In this document: piece after piece, positions 30,684-39,414 of the stretch
Layout: every line of letters starts with the position of its first letter
Numbering within the stretch: position 1 is the stretch's first letter
Source: Microbacterium phyllosphaerae
Lineage (GTDB): Bacteria > Actinomycetota > Actinomycetes > Actinomycetales > Microbacteriaceae
DNA: 64,000 nucleotides
Direction: 5' to 3'
Assembly: GCF_017876435.1 (NCBI RefSeq)
Contig: NZ_JAGIOA010000001.1
Span: 2,542,001-2,606,000 of the forward strand
Position numbers and translations under genes: made by a program
The notes under the pieces: model-generated
The model's database searches: none
The model's input: the letters and a program-made list of their open reading frames with translations, nothing else
What the model was told of the DNA's origin: nothing

Positions 30684-31969
30684 CTCCGGTCCCCCCATTC
30701 CTGCACCACCCGGCGCAGCTTCACCGAGCCGTCCCTCACGAAGTCGACGAACGTGAGATCCGGCCGTTCGCATCCGAGTCGATCGGCCAGCGCCCCCACC
30801 TCGTCTTCGACGCGGCGCCGAGACCGATCATCGACCGTGTCCAGGGCGATCTGCAGTCGCGACTCGCCGATCTGCGTGATGCGGTACTCGTCGAATCCGT
30901 CGGCATAGAGCAGCGCCCGGGTGATCACGTCGGCGAACACCGGAACGGCTCGGCCGTCGAGTCCCCGGAAGACCAGGGTGTCACCCTCTCGACCCTCGAT
31001 CCGCTCGATCGCCGTGAGCGCACTGCCACAGGGGCACGGGCTGACGCGCTCTCTCAGGACGTCGCCGAGCCGGTACCGCACGATCGGCTGCGCGCGTCGG
31101 CGCAGATCGGTGACGATCGGCGTGAACCGCTCGTCGTCCAGGGCTTCGCGTTCGACGAGGATGTTGTCTTCGTTCAGATGGATCACCCCGTGCTCGCACG
31201 TGTGCGCGAGGAACCCCTCGGTGCACTGGTAGAGCTGGTGCAGGAGCGGCTGCCCGAGCGAGACCCTGATGCGCTGCTCGTCGGCGATCTCGAGCACCTC
31301 GGCCACCGAGTAGACCCGCTGCGGGACGACGTCGAACGCACCGGCATCGGCCGCACGTGCGATCAGCCTCAGGACCGACGGCGGAGCGACGAGGATGGTG
31401 GGTCGATACTCCTGCAGCCGGGCGATGTTGTCGTCCATGTCGGAGTACACGTCGAAGTAGCGGAACGACACCGCCCTCGACCCGACCGACTCATAGAGGC
31501 TGTTGTCCGCGCGGAGGAACAGCGCGATCCGGTGCCCGAGGATCCTGCCCCGCGGAAGAGTGCGGGCGAGCACAGTCCCCACCCAGGCGTCGCGCTCGGC
31601 GCTGCTCACCACGAAGAGGCCCCGGTGGCCGCTGGTCCCGCTCGAGAGTCCGACCGAATGCGAGCCCAGATCCGCCTCGAAGTCACGCGAGCGCTCGTTC
31701 CGGATCGCGAGCGCGAGCGCCTCGTCCCTGCCCACCCCCACAGTGTTGATCTCGTCGAAGCGGCTCATCATGACGCTCTTGTCCATGAGCGGGAGGTCGC
31801 CGAACGACCGCGTCGCGAGCATCTCGCCGAAGTACGGCGATCGACGGCGAAGGAAAGCCACGTGCGATCGCAGCAGGCGTCGCTGGCGTCGCTCGACCGC
31901 TGTCCTCGTGCGCAGCGGCCGGAGCCATCGCACCGCGGCGAACTCACGCAGGATCGCGAACTTCGACAT
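30677..31969 (-). CDS. Adenylate-forming enzyme (coenzyme F390 synthetase-like)
   Basis: A 430-aa protein of the PaaK/F390-synthetase branch of the ANL superfamily, which activates carboxylates with ATP. The phosphate loop SVGLSSGTSGHRG is at about 105-117, the acyl-site segment YQCTEGFLAHTC in the middle, and RYRLGDVLRERVSPCPCGS near residue 325. The latter matches the CoF-synthetase end and carries a CPCG pair. It is shorter than OleC or acyl-CoA synthetases (500-560 aa). Its ATG overlaps the stop of the upstream hydrolase gene (TCAT on the + strand). The substrate is unknown. Confidence 0.78.
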   Translation of the reverse strand: MSKFAILREFAAVRWLRPLRTRTAVERRQRRLLRSHVAFLRRRSPYFGEMLATRSFGDLPLMDKSVMMSRFDEINTVGVGRDEALALAIRNERSRDFEADLGSHSVGLSSGTSGHRGLFVVSSAERDAWVGTVLARTLPRGRILGHRIALFLRADNSLYESVGSRAVSFRYFDVYSDMDDNIARLQEYRPTILVAPPSVLRLIARAADAGAFDVVPQRVYSVAEVLEIADEQRIRVSLGQPLLHQLYQCTEGFLAHTCEHGVIHLNEDNILVEREALDDERFTPIVTDLRRRAQPIVRYRLGDVLRERVSPCPCGSALTAIERIEGREGDTLVFRGLDGRAVPVFADVITRALLYADGFDEYRITQIGESRLQIALDTVDDRSRRRVEDEVGALADRLGCERPDLTFVDFVRDGSVKLRRVVQEWGDRRW

Positions 31970-32766
31970 CAGCCCAGCAGCTCCCTCGCGCCGAGCGGGT
32001 CGTGGCTGCAGACCACGCGGATGCCGGCGGCCGCGAGGTCGCCGAGAACGCGTGCTGTCGCAACGTAGCGGTCCGCATCATGCTGGACGAGCCGGGGCAC
32101 GGGCTTCAGGTCCGAGCAGGCGCCGATCAGATCGTTCCCCCACGCCGCGTCCCCCGCGAGCAGCACACGATGCTCGACCACCGCGCCGAGGTGCCCGTCG
32201 GCGTGACCCGGAAGGTCGACGACGAGGTACGAGCCGTCACCGAACAGGTCGTGGGCCCGCATCGAGACACCGTGGATCGTGACCGTCGAGAACGCCGCGT
32301 CGTCGACGACGATGCGGTCAGCCCGGGAGAACCACTCGGGAAACAGGCCCGGGAGCACTCCCGCGCGCAGACGCGGTGCCGCAAGCGTCCGCGCGTGCCC
32401 CGCGCTGAGCACGAACGTGGCCTGCGGAAAACGGCGGACTCCCCCGACATGATCCGGATGCAGGTGCGAGAGCACGACATGCGTGACGGATGCCGGATCG
32501 ATGCCGTCGCGGCTGAGCTGCGCGGCCACGTCGTCCGCGTCATCCACCGTCGGCGGCAGCAGACGACGATAGACGGCACCACGCCAGCCCGTGCGCCACT
32601 CCCCTGTCGCGTATCCGGTGTCGAACAGCACGCGACGCCCGTCCGCGCCGTCGTAGAGGAACACCCCGGAGGGGAACTCACGCACTTTCCTCGCACGTCC
32701 GTGGAACATCGCACCGACGTCGTGCGAGGTGCTCCCGCACACGTAGTGACGGAGGCGGCCCGTCAC
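31969..32766 (-). CDS. Metallo-beta-lactamase-fold hydrolase
   Basis: A 265-aa MBL-fold enzyme with the dinuclear zinc motif HLHPDH at 101-106, preceded by VLFDTGY and followed by VVDLPGHADGHLG and LLAGDAAWG. Relatives hydrolyse lactones, thioesters or other esters; N-acyl-homoserine lactonases share this layout. GTG at 32766 overlaps the epimerase stop by 4 bases (GTGA), so the longer frame from 32940 is rejected. In this operon it takes the place that the alpha/beta-hydrolase OleB has in olefin clusters. Confidence 0.83.
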   Translation of the reverse strand: MTGRLRHYVCGSTSHDVGAMFHGRARKVREFPSGVFLYDGADGRRVLFDTGYATGEWRTGWRGAVYRRLLPPTVDDADDVAAQLSRDGIDPASVTHVVLSHLHPDHVGGVRRFPQATFVLSAGHARTLAAPRLRAGVLPGLFPEWFSRADRIVVDDAAFSTVTIHGVSMRAHDLFGDGSYLVVDLPGHADGHLGAVVEHRVLLAGDAAWGNDLIGACSDLKPVPRLVQHDADRYVATARVLGDLAAAGIRVVCSHDPLGARELLG

Positions 32767-33752
32767 GCGGCCCGCCTCAGGTGTGCGGCCACCCCGGCGA
32801 GGGCGGAATCCACCGAGACGACGGGCCGATAGCCGAGTTCGTTCCGCGCACGTGAGATGTCGAGCGTCTGCGAGTAGGCGATGGTGCTGAGCGTGTACCG
32901 CGTGAGCGGAGGCTCGGGTCGACCCGGTACGACCCCGCACACGCCCTCAAGAAGGGATGCCAGTGTCCACGCGACCCGCCGACTCATGGGCCGGAATCGC
33001 GGAGTCTCCCCCATCAGCTCGAGCAGCGTCGTGAGCAGTTCGCGGAACGCACGAGGATCATCGTTCGTGATGTTGTACACCCCTCCGGCGGGATCGCCGC
33101 GATCGAGAGCCAGCCGCAGGGCCGAGGCGACGTTCTCGACCGCCGTCACGTCGATCAGGTTGTGGCCGCCGTCGAACAGCGGCACGCCGATGCGGCTGTG
33201 CACATCGAGCAGCCTCGGCACCAGGCTCGGGTCACCCACGCCGATCAGTCCGCGAGGACGCAGGATCACGACCTCGGGGACCGTTCGCGCGTCGAGCGCC
33301 TCGAGCAGCAGGTCCTCGGCGGCGATCTTCGAGCGGATGTAGCCGTTGAGGCGGTTGCTGCGGTCGACGTCGTGCTCACGTATGCCGAGGCGGTCGCGAG
33401 CCGCGGCGTACACGCTCGGCGACGACACGTGCACGACACGGCGCGCTCCGTTCCGACGGGCGAACTCGACCACATGACCGGTGCCCTCGACGTTTGCCCG
33501 ATGGAAGTCCTTCCAGTGCCCCCAGGGCGTCGACAGCGCCGCGCAGTGGATGACGGCATCCACCGGGAGGTCACGGGCGCGCAGTGACGCGAGGTCACCG
33601 GGAACACGATGGTCCGGATCGGCGACCAGGGCGAGGGCCTCGGTGTTGCGTCCGGCGGCGAAGACCTCGTACCCGTGGCGCTGCAGCTCGGGCACCACGT
33701 GGCCGCCGAGGAACCCGCTCGCCCCCGTCACCAGCACACGGGCTCCGGACAT
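32763..33752 (-). CDS. NAD(P)-dependent extended short-chain dehydrogenase/epimerase (3-beta-HSD/OleD-like)
   Basis: A 329-aa extended SDR. The nucleotide motif TGASGFLGG is at 9-17 and the catalytic pair Tyr138/Lys142 sits in NGYIRSK. AALSTPWGHWKDF resembles the 3-beta-hydroxysteroid dehydrogenase and OleD branch, which reduces 2-alkyl-3-ketoacids. ATG at 33752 is chosen because AGGG lies 8 bases upstream; ATG 33758 and GTG 33761 are in frame. First gene of the four-gene operon, divergent from a glycosyltransferase 32 bases away. Confidence 0.83.
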   Translation of the reverse strand: MSGARVLVTGASGFLGGHVVPELQRHGYEVFAAGRNTEALALVADPDHRVPGDLASLRARDLPVDAVIHCAALSTPWGHWKDFHRANVEGTGHVVEFARRNGARRVVHVSSPSVYAAARDRLGIREHDVDRSNRLNGYIRSKIAAEDLLLEALDARTVPEVVILRPRGLIGVGDPSLVPRLLDVHSRIGVPLFDGGHNLIDVTAVENVASALRLALDRGDPAGGVYNITNDDPRAFRELLTTLLELMGETPRFRPMSRRVAWTLASLLEGVCGVVPGRPEPPLTRYTLSTIAYSQTLDISRARNELGYRPVVSVDSALAGVAAHLRRAA

Positions 33753-33784
33753 GCACATCACCCTAGCCGCCCTATTGTGGTCGA

Positions 33785-35002
33785 GTGCGCATCGCCATGG
33801 TCACCGACTACTACCTGCCGACTCTGGGCGGCGTGCAGACCGTGATCAAGGCACACAGGGAAGCACTGGAGCATGCCGGTCATGAGGTGTTCGTGTTCGC
33901 GCCTCTCGCGGAGCGCAGTGCGGATCCGCACGTCGTGCGCCTGCCGACGGCACGTGGCTTCGCGCCGGACGGCTACCCGTTCACGTGGACGCCCTCGGCC
34001 GCCGCGGCGGCGTTGCGCGACGGGCTGAGCGCGCGCGGGATCCAGATCGTCCATGTGCACACCGAGATGTTCGCAGCGCTGGCCGGCTTCGAGGCGGCGC
34101 GGACGCTCGGCATCCCGATCGTGCAGACCATGCACGGGCGGATCGATGTGTACACACGCTCGGTGCTGCCGATCCCTTCCGTCACGACGATGATATTGGC
34201 CGCCATGCACCGACGACGTCTGAGCCACGATCGCGCCCAAATCGACTCGACAGCCGCGTACGCGAGCACGCGGATGGCACAGCGGATGTGGCGGCTCATG
34301 GTCAGTCAGGCGAATCACGCCGACCACGTCATCGTGCCCTCGGCGCACTTCGCGGCGAAGCTCGTCGCCCAGGGCGTGCAGACTCCGCTCACCGTGCTGT
34401 CGAACGGGCTCGAGTCGAGCGTGCTCGCTCGCGTGGGCTCGCCGACGCCGCGTGTCGTCGCCCCGGGCGACGAGCTCCGAGTCGTCTGGTGTGGCCGGCT
34501 GTCGCCGGAGAAGCGACCCCAGGTCTTCGTCGACGCCCTACGGCAGTCGCCCGGAGTCCGTGCCGAGATGTTCGGTGACGGTGTCGCCCGTCGCGCTGTC
34601 GCCGCCGCCGCTTCGGATCTGGCATCGGGGCGCCTCACGGTCCGCGGCGGGGTCCCCCAATCCCAGGTGCTCGACGGGATGCGTCAGGCGCACGTGCTGG
34701 TGTCGACGTCGCTCGACTTCGACAACCAGCCGATGGTCATCCTCGAGGCGATCGCGTCGGGGCTGCCGGTGATCGTCACCGATCCGGACCTCGCCGAGAT
34801 GCTGCCCGAAGGCGGAGGCGTCGTGACCGAGACTCCGGATGCCGCGGGATTGGCCGCGACTCTCCGAACGCTGCGAGACGATCCGACACTGATCACCTCG
34901 ATGAGTGCCGCCGCGATCTCGCACCGGTCGCAGGTCGCGCAGGACACCCACCGCGACGCACTGCTCGACGTCTACCGCGCCGCGCTCTCGAGCGCTCGCT
35001 GA
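33785..35002 (+). CDS. GT4-family glycosyltransferase
   Basis: A 405-aa GT-B fold retaining glycosyltransferase of family GT4, probably using a nucleotide or GDP sugar at the membrane. The acceptor-domain motif TDYYLPTLGGVQTVI is at the N-terminus, HVHTEMFAALAG at about 95, and the donor domain has WCGRLSPEKRPQ and NQPMVILEAIASG. The usual E-x7-E of the family reads D313-x7-E321. Relatives include mannosyltransferases of phosphatidylinositol mannoside and glycolipid synthesis. Start GTG at 33785. Divergent from the Ole-like operon and convergent with parE. Confidence 0.87.
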   Translation: MRIAMVTDYYLPTLGGVQTVIKAHREALEHAGHEVFVFAPLAERSADPHVVRLPTARGFAPDGYPFTWTPSAAAAALRDGLSARGIQIVHVHTEMFAALAGFEAARTLGIPIVQTMHGRIDVYTRSVLPIPSVTTMILAAMHRRRLSHDRAQIDSTAAYASTRMAQRMWRLMVSQANHADHVIVPSAHFAAKLVAQGVQTPLTVLSNGLESSVLARVGSPTPRVVAPGDELRVVWCGRLSPEKRPQVFVDALRQSPGVRAEMFGDGVARRAVAAAASDLASGRLTVRGGVPQSQVLDGMRQAHVLVSTSLDFDNQPMVILEAIASGLPVIVTDPDLAEMLPEGGGVVTETPDAAGLAATLRTLRDDPTLITSMSAAAISHRSQVAQDTHRDALLDVYRAALSSAR

Positions 35003-35005
35003 CGA

Positions 35006-37108
35006 TCAGGCGTCGATCGATTCCCGGGACAGGCGATCGGACGAGTCGATGATGAACTCGCGGCGAGGAGCGACCTCGTTGCCCATCAGCAGCTCGAAGA
35101 CACGACCTGCCGCCTCGGCATCCTCCATGCGCACTCGACGCAGAAGCCGCCCGCCGCGGTCCATCGTCGTGGACGCCAGCTGCTCGGCATCCATCTCACC
35201 GAGTCCCTTGTATCGCTGGATCGGCTCGTGCCAGCGCTTGCCGGCCTTGCGCAGCTTGGTCAGCAGCGCGTGCATCTCCTGCTCGCTGTACGTGTAGATC
35301 GTCTCGTTCGGCTTCGAGCCCGGGTTCATCACGATCACGCGGTGCAGCGGCGGCACCGCGGCGAACACACGCCCGTGCTCGATGAGCGGACGCATGTACC
35401 GGTAGAAGAGCGTGAGGAGCAGCGTGCGGATGTGGGCACCGTCGACGTCGGCGTCGCTCATCAGGATGACCTTGCCGTAGCGCGCGGCGTCGATGTCGAA
35501 GCTCCGCCCGGAGCCCGCGCCGATCACCTGGATGATCGACGCGCACTCGGTGTTCGAGAGCATGTCACCGACCGAGGCCTTCTGCACGTTGAGGATCTTG
35601 CCGCGGATCGGCAGCAGGGCCTGGAACTCGCTGTTGCGCGCGTTCTTGGCCGTGCCGAGGGCAGAGTCGCCCTCGACGATGAAGAGCTCGCTGCGCTCGA
35701 CCTCGTTCGTGCGGCAGTCGACGAGCTTGGTCGGCAGGGTCGAGGACTCCAGCGCGTTCTTCCGGCGCTGGGTCTCCTTGTGCGCACGGGCCGACACGCG
35801 GGCCTTCATCTCGGCGACGATCTTGTCGAGCAGCTGCGTCGCCTGGCTCTTGTCGTCACGCTTGGTCGAGCTGAATCGGGCGGCGAGATCCTTGCGGATC
35901 ACCTGGGCGACGATCTGGCGCACGGCGGGCGTGCCGAGCACCTCCTTCGTCTGTCCCTCGAACTGCGGCTCAGGCACGTTCACCGTGAGCACCGCGCTGA
36001 GCCCGGCGAGAACGTCGTCCTTCTCGAGCTTGTCGTTGCTGCCCACCTTGAGTCGGCGGGCGTTCTGCTCGACCTGCGATCGCAGCACCTTGAGCAGCTC
36101 CTGCTCGAAACCCTGCTGATGCGTGCCGCCCTTCGGCGTGGCGATGATGTTGACGAACGACCGGGTGATCGTGTCGTAGCCCGTGCCCCAGCGCATCGCG
36201 ATGTCGACGGCGCAGACGCGCTCGACCTCGGTGGCGACCATGTGACCGTCTGCCTGGAGCACCGGCACGGTCTCCTTGAAGGTCCCCTCGCCCTGGATGC
36301 GCCACGTGTCGGTGACGGGTGCATCGTTCGCGAGGTACTCGACGAACTCCGAGATGCCGCCCTCATAGTGGTACGACTTCTCCGTGGGCTGGCCTTCGAC
36401 CTCCGAGCCGTTCGCCGCACGCTCGTCGCGGATGACCAGCTCGAGGCCCGGGACGAGGAAAGCGGTCTGGCGCGCGCGGGTCTCGAGCTCGTTGAGCTGG
36501 AAAGCAGCGTCCTTCGTGAAGATCTGGTGATCCGCCCAGTAGCGGATGCGGGTTCCACTGGTACCGCGGGGCGCCTTGCCGACGACCCGGAGCTCGCTCT
36601 TGTCGCGGAACGGCGTGAACTTCGCGTCCGGTCTCTTCTCGCCCGAGTCCGCGAAGAGACCCGGCTCGCCGCGATGGAACGACATCGCGTACGTCTTGCC
36701 GCCGCGGTCGACCTCGACGTCGAGGCGCTCGGAGAGTGCGTTGACGACCGACGCGCCGACACCGTGCAGACCACCGGATGCCGCGTACGAGCCGCCACCG
36801 AACTTGCCGCCGGCGTGCAGCTTCGTGAACACCACTTCGACGCCGGTGAGACCGGTACGGGGCTCGACGTCGACGGGGATGCCGCGGCCGCGGTCATGGA
36901 CCTCGACGCTTCCGTCCTCGTGCAGGATGATGTCGATCTTCGAGCCGTTGCCCGCGACGGCCTCGTCGACGGCGTTGTCGATGATCTCCCAGAGGCAGTG
37001 CATCAGGCCCGGGGATCCGTTCGAACCGATGTACATACCGGGACGCTTGCGGACGGCCTCGAGCCCTTCGAGCACCTGGAGATGATGGGCGGAATACTCG
37101 GCGGTCAC
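35006..37108 (-). CDS. parE: DNA topoisomerase IV subunit B (GyrB/ParE type)
   Basis: ATPase subunit of a type IIA topoisomerase, 700 aa. The GHKL ATPase domain has EIIDNAVDEA (Glu41, Asn45) and GLHGVGASVVNALS; the toprim domain has IVEGDSALGTA and MSDADVDGAHI. ATP-lid and transducer regions are intact, ending in QRYKGLGEMDAEQL. Start GTG at 37108 is chosen; the upstream frame to 37204 gives a non-family, Arg-rich leader. Paired with parC across the cassette at 29.7-35.0 kb. Confidence 0.9.
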   Translation of the reverse strand: MTAEYSAHHLQVLEGLEAVRKRPGMYIGSNGSPGLMHCLWEIIDNAVDEAVAGNGSKIDIILHEDGSVEVHDRGRGIPVDVEPRTGLTGVEVVFTKLHAGGKFGGGSYAASGGLHGVGASVVNALSERLDVEVDRGGKTYAMSFHRGEPGLFADSGEKRPDAKFTPFRDKSELRVVGKAPRGTSGTRIRYWADHQIFTKDAAFQLNELETRARQTAFLVPGLELVIRDERAANGSEVEGQPTEKSYHYEGGISEFVEYLANDAPVTDTWRIQGEGTFKETVPVLQADGHMVATEVERVCAVDIAMRWGTGYDTITRSFVNIIATPKGGTHQQGFEQELLKVLRSQVEQNARRLKVGSNDKLEKDDVLAGLSAVLTVNVPEPQFEGQTKEVLGTPAVRQIVAQVIRKDLAARFSSTKRDDKSQATQLLDKIVAEMKARVSARAHKETQRRKNALESSTLPTKLVDCRTNEVERSELFIVEGDSALGTAKNARNSEFQALLPIRGKILNVQKASVGDMLSNTECASIIQVIGAGSGRSFDIDAARYGKVILMSDADVDGAHIRTLLLTLFYRYMRPLIEHGRVFAAVPPLHRVIVMNPGSKPNETIYTYSEQEMHALLTKLRKAGKRWHEPIQRYKGLGEMDAEQLASTTMDRGGRLLRRVRMEDAEAAGRVFELLMGNEVAPRREFIIDSSDRLSRESIDA

Positions 37109-37290
37109 AATCTCCGAGTCTATTCGCGATGCCCCGTCCGGGCCCGCAGACACTCCCCGCGGAGGGCCACTGGGGCACCGGCGCGTACGCGCTGAGCGAA
37201 ACACGCCGCAAACCGGGCATTAGTACAGCCACAGCGTGGTTACATTGAACACGCCCAACCAGCGAACCCGACACTCAAGGAGGCACCGTG

Positions 37291-37503
37291 ATGAACGCAA
37301 CGACCGAACGTGAGACCTCCGCCGTCGAGTTCCGCCTGACCGCCATGGATCGCTGTGATTCGTGTGGCGCTCAGGCCTACATCGCGGCCGAGGTCAACGG
37401 CTCCGAACTGCTCTTCTGCGCCCACCACGGACGCAAGTACGAAGAGAAGCTTCGCAGCATCGCAACGAGCTGGCACGATGAGACCGCTCGTCTGATCGAC
37501 TGA
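37291..37503 (+). CDS. Small zinc-ribbon-like protein (DUF7455 type)
   Basis: A 70-aa actinobacterial protein with a zinc-binding pattern: CDSCGAQAY near the middle and FCAHHGRKY about 15 residues later (C-x2-C ... C-x2-H). Function is unknown; it usually sits near the principal sigma factor. AAGGAGG at 37277-37283 favours ATG 37291 (7-base spacing) over GTG 37288. Divergent from parE across a spacer of about 180 bases. Confidence 0.85.
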   Translation: MNATTERETSAVEFRLTAMDRCDSCGAQAYIAAEVNGSELLFCAHHGRKYEEKLRSIATSWHDETARLID

Positions 37504-37525
37504 ACCACTCGGTCTGATCCGCCTC

Positions 37526-37549
37526 GGAGCCCGTCATGAGACGGGCTCC
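37526..37549. terminator. Terminator after the zinc-ribbon gene
   Basis: Perfect 10-bp arms GGAGCCCGTC and GACGGGCTCC around ATGA, followed by a pyrimidine-rich tail. Confidence 0.85.
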
Positions 37550-37590
37550 GCTTCTGTTAAGCAGCGGCTTTCGTCGCGCGGCCGCGCTCG

Positions 37591-38631
37591 TCAGGCGACG
37601 ACGACGCGTCGAACACGCGACGTCAACCGGGTGAGGATCTCCTCCCCGACCGTGTCGATGCGCTCGGCGAGCGTCGTCGCGCTCGACTCTCCGTGCTCGC
37701 CGGCACCGAAGAGCCACACCGGATCGCCGGCTCGCATGCCCGGCCACCCTGCGACGACCGCCGTCGTCGCGTCGATGCGACGGAGCTCACGCGCGCCCGC
37801 GGTCGTTCCGACGTGGGAGCCTGCGAGAGTCGAGGGGATGCCGTCGAACGAGCCGATCGCGATCACGGCCTCATCATCGCGGACGGTGACGACCGTCGCG
37901 ATGAGCTCCGCGACGGGGAGCACACCGTCGAGCTCCGGACCGTCAGCCGAACGGACGCCGTAGCAGAACGCGCCGATCCGCGACACGGATCCGCGCAGCT
38001 CCGGTCGCCACCACGATGCTGCGGATGCCGTCAGGTGCAGCGCCTCCGGGGTCGGCCCCGACGACTCGGCCACACGGACGGCCTCGAGGAACACCGCCTG
38101 AGCGTCGTCATCCTCGGCGTCGCTCGCCTCGGCGAGGTGGCTCCAGATGCCCGCGAGTTCGAGATGACCCGCAGCCTCCGCCGCGCGGACGTCCGCGATC
38201 GTCTGCTCCCACTCCTCGGGGAGGAGTCCGTTGCGGTGCAGTCCGGTGTCGATCTTGAGATGGACGCGGGCGCGCACGCCCTGGGCCCGTGCCCGGGTGA
38301 CGATCCGGGTGAGGTACTCAGCCGATCCCACTCCCAGATCGATCCGGTCGTGCAGCGCGTCGTCGATCTCCGCGTCGGTCGATGTCACCCAGGCTAGGAT
38401 CCTCCCGGTGTCGCCCAGCACGCGTCGCGCCTCGACTCCGCTGCCCACGTCATACGAGCCGTACCACTCGACGCCTGCCTCCGTGGCCGCGTCGACGGCC
38501 CACCGCAGCCCGTGGCCGTAGGCATCGTCCTTCAGCACGACCATCAACGTCGACGGGGCGATGCGCTCGCGGACGGCGGCGATGTTCGACACGAATCTGT
38601 CGGTGCGGATGCGCAGCTCCGGGCGAGTCAC
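37591..38631 (-). CDS. Alanine racemase-like protein retaining the PLP lysine but lacking the C-domain tyrosine
   Basis: A 346-aa alanine racemase homologue with a complete PLP barrel: Lys34 in VVLKDDAYGHG, Arg133 in KIDTGLHRNG, His165 in WSHLAEASD, Ser203 in TASAAS and Arg218 in SRIGAFCYG. In ordinary Alr the C-terminal beta domain then shows a VSYG tyrosine, which acts as the second catalytic base in the partner subunit. Here that stretch is missing: the sequence passes from LPVAELIATVVTV straight to AIGSFDG, the GYADG equivalent. The end LTSRVRRVVVA is normal. GTG at 38631 overlaps the upstream gene's stop by 4 bases. Its neighbour supplies exactly the lost part. Confidence 0.85.
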   Translation of the reverse strand: MTRPELRIRTDRFVSNIAAVRERIAPSTLMVVLKDDAYGHGLRWAVDAATEAGVEWYGSYDVGSGVEARRVLGDTGRILAWVTSTDAEIDDALHDRIDLGVGSAEYLTRIVTRARAQGVRARVHLKIDTGLHRNGLLPEEWEQTIADVRAAEAAGHLELAGIWSHLAEASDAEDDDAQAVFLEAVRVAESSGPTPEALHLTASAASWWRPELRGSVSRIGAFCYGVRSADGPELDGVLPVAELIATVVTVRDDEAVIAIGSFDGIPSTLAGSHVGTTAGARELRRIDATTAVVAGWPGMRAGDPVWLFGAGEHGESSATTLAERIDTVGEEILTRLTSRVRRVVVA

Positions 38632-39335
38632 GCCTCCCACCCCCGGTCGGCGTGCGAACCGGCCACCGCGATGAGCTCGGCGATCGTGAGCCCGGTCACG
38701 GCGCTCCAGCGCGCGAGACCAGGGCCTGCAGACCCTCTGCCGCCGAAGTACGTGGCATCCTCCCCCAGCTCGACGTCGTCCGAGCCCTGGAGGTCGATCA
38801 CGCACACGTCCATCGCGACACGCCCGACGATCGGCCGCGACGCACCGGCGATCTCGACGGTCGCCGCGTTGCCGAGCGCACGGACGATGCCCTGCGCGTA
38901 CCCCCCTGTGATCAGCGCCGCGGTGGTGTCCTGCGTCGCCCTGTGCGTGTAGCCGTAAGAGACGGCATCCCCGGCCTTGAGCGGCTTCGTCGAGAGGACC
39001 CTCCCGGCGAGCCGCATCACCGGAGTCGTGCGAAGCGTGCCGTCTGCATCCGGGAGTCCGTAGAGAAGGGATGCGTCGATGTCGGCCACGCCCTCGGTGA
39101 GCGCCTCGATGCCCTCGAGGCGCAGCGCCTCGACCTCTTCGGAATGGTCCACCAACACCGCGGCTGCGCCGGCGGCGGTCACGGCGTGGGCGATCGCGAG
39201 CACCCCATGCCCCCAAGCATCCCTGCGCAGATCGGCGACACGGCCCCCTGCGTCGACGGCGGCGGTCGATGCCGCTGCCAGAGCCGACCGGGAGATCACC
39301 GCGCGTGGACGGGAGCTGGATGTCTTCTCACACAC
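38628..39335 (-). CDS. Alanine racemase-like protein with intact C-terminal domain but reduced barrel lacking the PLP lysine
   Basis: A 235-aa protein matching the two ends of alanine racemase. At the usual PLP-lysine motif it reads DLRRDAWGHG, with Arg37 instead of Lys and Trp41 instead of Tyr. The barrel is cut to about 60 residues and then resumes at SLLYGLP. The C-terminal domain is complete: Tyr127 in AVSYGYTHRA (the second catalytic base), GGYAQG, and Met175-Asp176 in GRVAMDVCVIDL. Alone it cannot bind PLP normally. It is translated just before the complementary protein (4-base overlap), which suggests a heterodimer. Start GTG at 39335. Confidence 0.83.
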   Translation of the reverse strand: MCEKTSSSRPRAVISRSALAAASTAAVDAGGRVADLRRDAWGHGVLAIAHAVTAAGAAAVLVDHSEEVEALRLEGIEALTEGVADIDASLLYGLPDADGTLRTTPVMRLAGRVLSTKPLKAGDAVSYGYTHRATQDTTAALITGGYAQGIVRALGNAATVEIAGASRPIVGRVAMDVCVIDLQGSDDVELGEDATYFGGRGSAGPGLARWSAVTGLTIAELIAVAGSHADRGWEA

Positions 39336-39414
39336 CCGTCCAGCCTAGCTCCGGCTTCCCAGGATGCCCTGTGCGCCCCCCGTAGACTGGTCATGACCCC
39401 GAATTTGGAGATCC

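Noticed and set aside
37591..39335. Single alanine racemase gene broken by frameshift
   Set aside because: The two proteins overlap in homology (both have Lys-motif and C-domain regions), are each in frame with a coupled start, and keep different conserved residues, so they are a duplicated and diverged pair rather than one broken gene.
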